A DNA stretch of 8,249 bases from Thermoprotei archaeon (GTDB lineage Archaea > Thermoproteota > Thermoprotei_A > Sulfolobales > NBVN01): positions 1 through 8,249 of the forward strand of contig QMWS01000026.1 of NCBI GenBank assembly GCA_003661745.1. The letters are read 5' to 3'. The notes beneath the pieces were generated by a model. That model was not told where the DNA came from, searched no databases, and saw only the letters and a list, made by a program, of their open reading frames with translations. Position numbers and translations under genes: made by a program. This document shows, piece by piece, positions 5,510 through 8,249 of this stretch; the stretch's first letter is position 1; every line of letters starts with the position of its first letter.

Positions 5510-8249
5510 CTATTTGCCCCGCTTAATTCCTAGCACTATCTTCTTTCCTTCAATGTTCCAGGTGACTGCATACATATCACTGTACACGTCATTGGCGAGC
5601 TCTTTAGCTCTCACTTCGCTCATTATGTAGTTCTTGAACTTCTCTATAGCCTCAGCTAGCTCACTATCTGAGGTCTTGAATCCGACTATGATGTACTCCT
5701 CAATATTGAGGTTTAATTTGTTCCTCATTACCTGTACTCTTCTTATAACCTCCCTGGCCAGAGCTTCTAAGTACAAGTTGCGATCTAACTTCTTTGGTAT
5801 ACAGACAGTATATTCTTGTGTATCTTCAGCTACATAGTCCTCGCTTAAGCACTTCTCACTGTGAGTTGTAATGATTACGCTCTTAGCGTTACCTAAGAAA
5901 GCTAATACATTACTTGCCTTCTCGAGTAAATCGGCCTTTGACCCGTCCTTTAGGATTACTACAGCCTCGCTTATTGGCCACCTCAGCTTCACACCTATTG
6001 AGTTTCTTAGTGATGCAATAGATGACGAGATCGCAAATACCATGCTGAAGAGCTCCTCTAGCTTCTCATCGATATACTTGTCTTCAGCCGCCTCCCAAGT
6101 ACTTAAGTGAATGCTCTCCTCAGCATCAGGCTCAAGTACTTTAAAGAACCTCAGCCAGAGTGCTTCACTGAAGTATGGCACTATGAGCGATAGTACCTTT
6201 AAGGCTTTCCTAAGAACGTAGTAAAGTACGGCATAAACTACGTATTTATCGTGATCCTCTTCTTTCCAGACCCTAGGACGCACTAGCCTCAGGTAACCGT
6301 GGCTTAAGTCCTCAATGAAGAAGTTAACTATCTCACGCGATGCCTTATGTAGCTCGTACTTCTTCATGTATTCCTCAAATTTCTTTATAGCGGTATTTAC
6401 TCTAGACAGAATCCACTTATCTTCTATTTTTGCTTCACTAAGCATCTTATCTAGTGTGTGTACCTTAGGATTAAACTTATCTATACTCATGTAAGTTGCC
6501 GCGAATCTGAATATATTCCATATTATGTTTAACTTGCTTAACGACTCCTTCACTTCGTCTTCATCAAAGCTGAATGGATCGCCGGGCGGATATTTAGTTA
6601 ATATGTACAGTCGTACTGGGTCAGCACCATACTTATCGAGTAAGTCCTTAGCCCAAACCACATTACCTAAGTGCTTAGTCATTTTCCTTCCGTACTTGTC
6701 TAGTACGAGTCCCTGCATCAGTATTTCTCTGTAGGGGGCTGAACCCATTAGAAGTACTGAAGTCACTAGTAGCGAGTAGAACCAGCCTCTTGTCTGGTCT
6801 ATGCCCTCAGTTATGAAGTTATACGGATATAGTTTACTAAATAGCTCCTTATTTCTCAGTCCATCAACACCAGCAAACCAAGCCATACCGCTATCCATCC
6901 ACACATCAACAACATACGGTTCTCTTATCCACTTACTGCAGTCACCTACCTTTAGCTCTACCTGGTCTATCCATGGTCTATGGACTAGGAAGTCGTCGTC
7001 GACGTCAGGTAGTTTTGCGGCTTTCTCCTTCAGCTCATCTATACTTCCTATAACTATTACCTTCCTCGGATCATCAACACACTTCCATACAGGCAGTGGC
7101 GTACCCCATATTCTCGACCTAGAGATAGTCCAGTCTCTAATGTTAGCTAGCCAGTTTTCAAATCTTGCCCTTAACTTTTCTGGGTATATTTTTACAGTAC
7201 TAAGCGCCTCGAGCAGCTTATCCCTTAGTACCCCTACCTTAAGGAACCACTGCTTATCAGCTCTGTAGATAAGTGGGGTATGGCACCTCCAGCAGTGTGG
7301 GTATGAGTGCCTTATGCTTCCTGCATGTACTAGTAAGCCCTTACTTCTCAGTACCTCAATTACCTTCTTTGATGCGGCATCTACGTCAAGCCCGCTAAAG
7401 ATACCTGAATTATTATTGAAGACACCGTTAATTTCGACGTTACTCGTTATGGGCAACTTATATTTGAGGCCCACTTCGAAGTCCTCAGGACCGTGACCTG
7501 GTGCTATATGTACGAGGCCTGTCCCCTCCTCGAGAGAGACAAAGTCAGCAGTTATTACCTTGTGTGCGTTAGCGTGCTCCTTATGCATCGGCACTTCATC
7601 AAGTAGAGGGTGAACGTATCTAACACCCTCTAGCTCCGAACCTTTTAACTCCCTTACTATCTTCCACTCCCTTATTCCTGCCTTACTCATTACGTCACTA
7701 ATGAGCTGCTTCGCAATTATCCACACCTCATCACCTACGGAAACTTCACAGTACTCGCCTTCAGGATGTACAGCAACGGCTTCATTATCTATCAGTGTCC
7801 ATGGTGTTGTTGTCCATATTACTAGGTATGTTTTATTTTTGCCTTCAAGCTTAAACTTGACATAAACTGAAGGTGATATTTTTTCCTCATACCCCTGATC
7901 GACCTCCGCATCACTTAGCGCTGTTTCGCATCTAGGGCAGAAGGGCAGTACTCTGTAACCCTCATACAGTAGCCCCTTCTCCCAGGCCTTCTTTATTAGG
8001 TACCATACATACTCTAAGTACCTGGCCTTTCTTGTCTCGTAGGCGTTCCCTAGGTCAAGCCATAGAGCTATTCGTCTGGTAGCATAATCCTCCCAGAACT
8101 TTAGGTAATAGTTAACTAGATTATAACACTCCTTAACGAATTTTTCAAGGCCTATTCTCTCACTTATTTCCTTCTTCTTCTTCACTCCTAACTTCTTTTC
8201 TACCTCTACCTCAACAGGCAGTCCCTGTTCATCCCAGCCGGCTTGCGCC
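5510..8249 (-). CDS. ileS: Isoleucyl-tRNA synthetase, N-terminus beyond the window
   Basis: Class I synthetase that charges tRNA-Ile with isoleucine in the cytoplasm. The frame stays open to the window edge: AGWDEQGLPVEVEVEKKLGV is encoded at 8248-8186, so the GTG at 8185 is internal and the HIGH motif lies outside. Counting from 8185 as residue 1, it shows zinc knuckles FCPRC (82-86) and HCWRC (297-301), editing (CP1) motifs WTTTPWT (124-130) and GTGLVHIAPGHGPEDF (221-236), DWTISRSRIWGTPLP (351-365), DVWMDSG (427-433), EGIDQTRGWFYS (460-471), KMTKH (501-505) as the KMSKS motif, then an anticodon-binding and C-terminal domain ending GIKRGK. IleRS rather than ValRS or LeuRS is indicated by APGHG, the zinc pairs and EGIDQTRGWF. 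KMTKH in place of KMSKS and GWDEQG in place of GWDxHG are notable, but the catalytic lysines remain. It heads the visible cluster, with the kinase 2 nt downstream. Confidence 0.96.
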   Translation of the reverse strand, partial: AQAGWDEQGLPVEVEVEKKLGVKKKKEISERIGLEKFVKECYNLVNYYLKFWEDYATRRIALWLDLGNAYETRKARYLEYVWYLIKKAWEKGLLYEGYRVLPFCPRCETALSDAEVDQGYEEKISPSVYVKFKLEGKNKTYLVIWTTTPWTLIDNEAVAVHPEGEYCEVSVGDEVWIIAKQLISDVMSKAGIREWKIVRELKGSELEGVRYVHPLLDEVPMHKEHANAHKVITADFVSLEEGTGLVHIAPGHGPEDFEVGLKYKLPITSNVEINGVFNNNSGIFSGLDVDAASKKVIEVLRSKGLLVHAGSIRHSYPHCWRCHTPLIYRADKQWFLKVGVLRDKLLEALSTVKIYPEKLRARFENWLANIRDWTISRSRIWGTPLPVWKCVDDPRKVIVIGSIDELKEKAAKLPDVDDDFLVHRPWIDQVELKVGDCSKWIREPYVVDVWMDSGMAWFAGVDGLRNKELFSKLYPYNFITEGIDQTRGWFYSLLVTSVLLMGSAPYREILMQGLVLDKYGRKMTKHLGNVVWAKDLLDKYGADPVRLYILTKYPPGDPFSFDEDEVKESLSKLNIIWNIFRFAATYMSIDKFNPKVHTLDKMLSEAKIEDKWILSRVNTAIKKFEEYMKKYELHKASREIVNFFIEDLSHGYLRLVRPRVWKEEDHDKYVVYAVLYYVLRKALKVLSLIVPYFSEALWLRFFKVLEPDAEESIHLSTWEAAEDKYIDEKLEELFSMVFAISSSIASLRNSIGVKLRWPISEAVVILKDGSKADLLEKASNVLAFLGNAKSVIITTHSEKCLSEDYVAEDTQEYTVCIPKKLDRNLYLEALAREVIRRVQVMRNKLNLNIEEYIIVGFKTSDSELAEAIEKFKNYIMSEVRAKELANDVYSDMYAVTWNIEGKKIVLGIKRGK

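Noticed and set aside
6801..7268. Open frame of 155 codons on the plus strand opposite ileS
   Set aside because: Ser-rich composition without motifs, antisense to the synthetase catalytic and editing regions, so a shadow frame.

Overview
The window looks like chromosome of a hyperthermophilic crenarchaeote (Thermoproteota, Thermoprotei; possibly Desulfurococcales or a relative). This rests on the archaeal gene families present (two eIF2B/ribose-1,5-bisphosphate isomerase-family proteins and an archaeal-style isoleucyl-tRNA synthetase), Shine-Dalgarno sites of the GGAGGTGA type, compact and overlapping genes, and protein composition rich in Lys, Glu, Val and Ile. The assignment is inferred from protein style; no rRNA gene is present to fix it.

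Layout. Plus strand, left: 21-1301 is a decayed threonine synthase gene (thrC) with at least five frameshifts and several nonsense codons, still readable from its N-terminal zinc-ribbon to its last codons. A 146-bp spacer carries a perfect short palindrome and a Shine-Dalgarno site. It is followed by an intact metallo-beta-lactamase/beta-CASP nuclease of SNM1-like type (1448-2455). This gene converges on the minus-strand cluster, overlapping it by 12 bp.

Minus strand, read right to left: ileS (5510-8249, 5' end outside the window); a PfkB/ribokinase-family sugar or nucleoside kinase 2 nt behind it (4536-5507); a 102-bp gap with a plausible promoter and repeated half-sites; an eIF2B-alpha-like protein (3429-4433); and, overlapping it by 14 bp with a perfect Shine-Dalgarno, a probable ribose-1,5-bisphosphate isomerase (2444-3442).

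How the genes may work together. Archaeal ribose-1,5-bisphosphate isomerase makes ribulose-1,5-bisphosphate from ribose-1,5-bisphosphate, which arises from AMP phosphorolysis or from a PfkB-family ADP-dependent ribose-1-phosphate kinase. A PfkB kinase beside such an isomerase therefore suggests a nucleoside-salvage (pentose bisphosphate) unit, although the kinase's substrate cannot be read from sequence. The eIF2B-like neighbour is a paralogue of the isomerase. It has Ser where the isomerase has its catalytic Cys and lacks the N-terminal RGAG motif, but shares long stretches of identical DNA with it. That points to tandem duplication with functional divergence and possible gene conversion.

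The most rewarding items are this paralogue pair and its kinase, the DNA-type motif C of the beta-CASP nuclease, the freshly decaying thrC, and the half-site array upstream of the eIF2B-like gene. I found no mobile element, CRISPR array, tRNA or rRNA.
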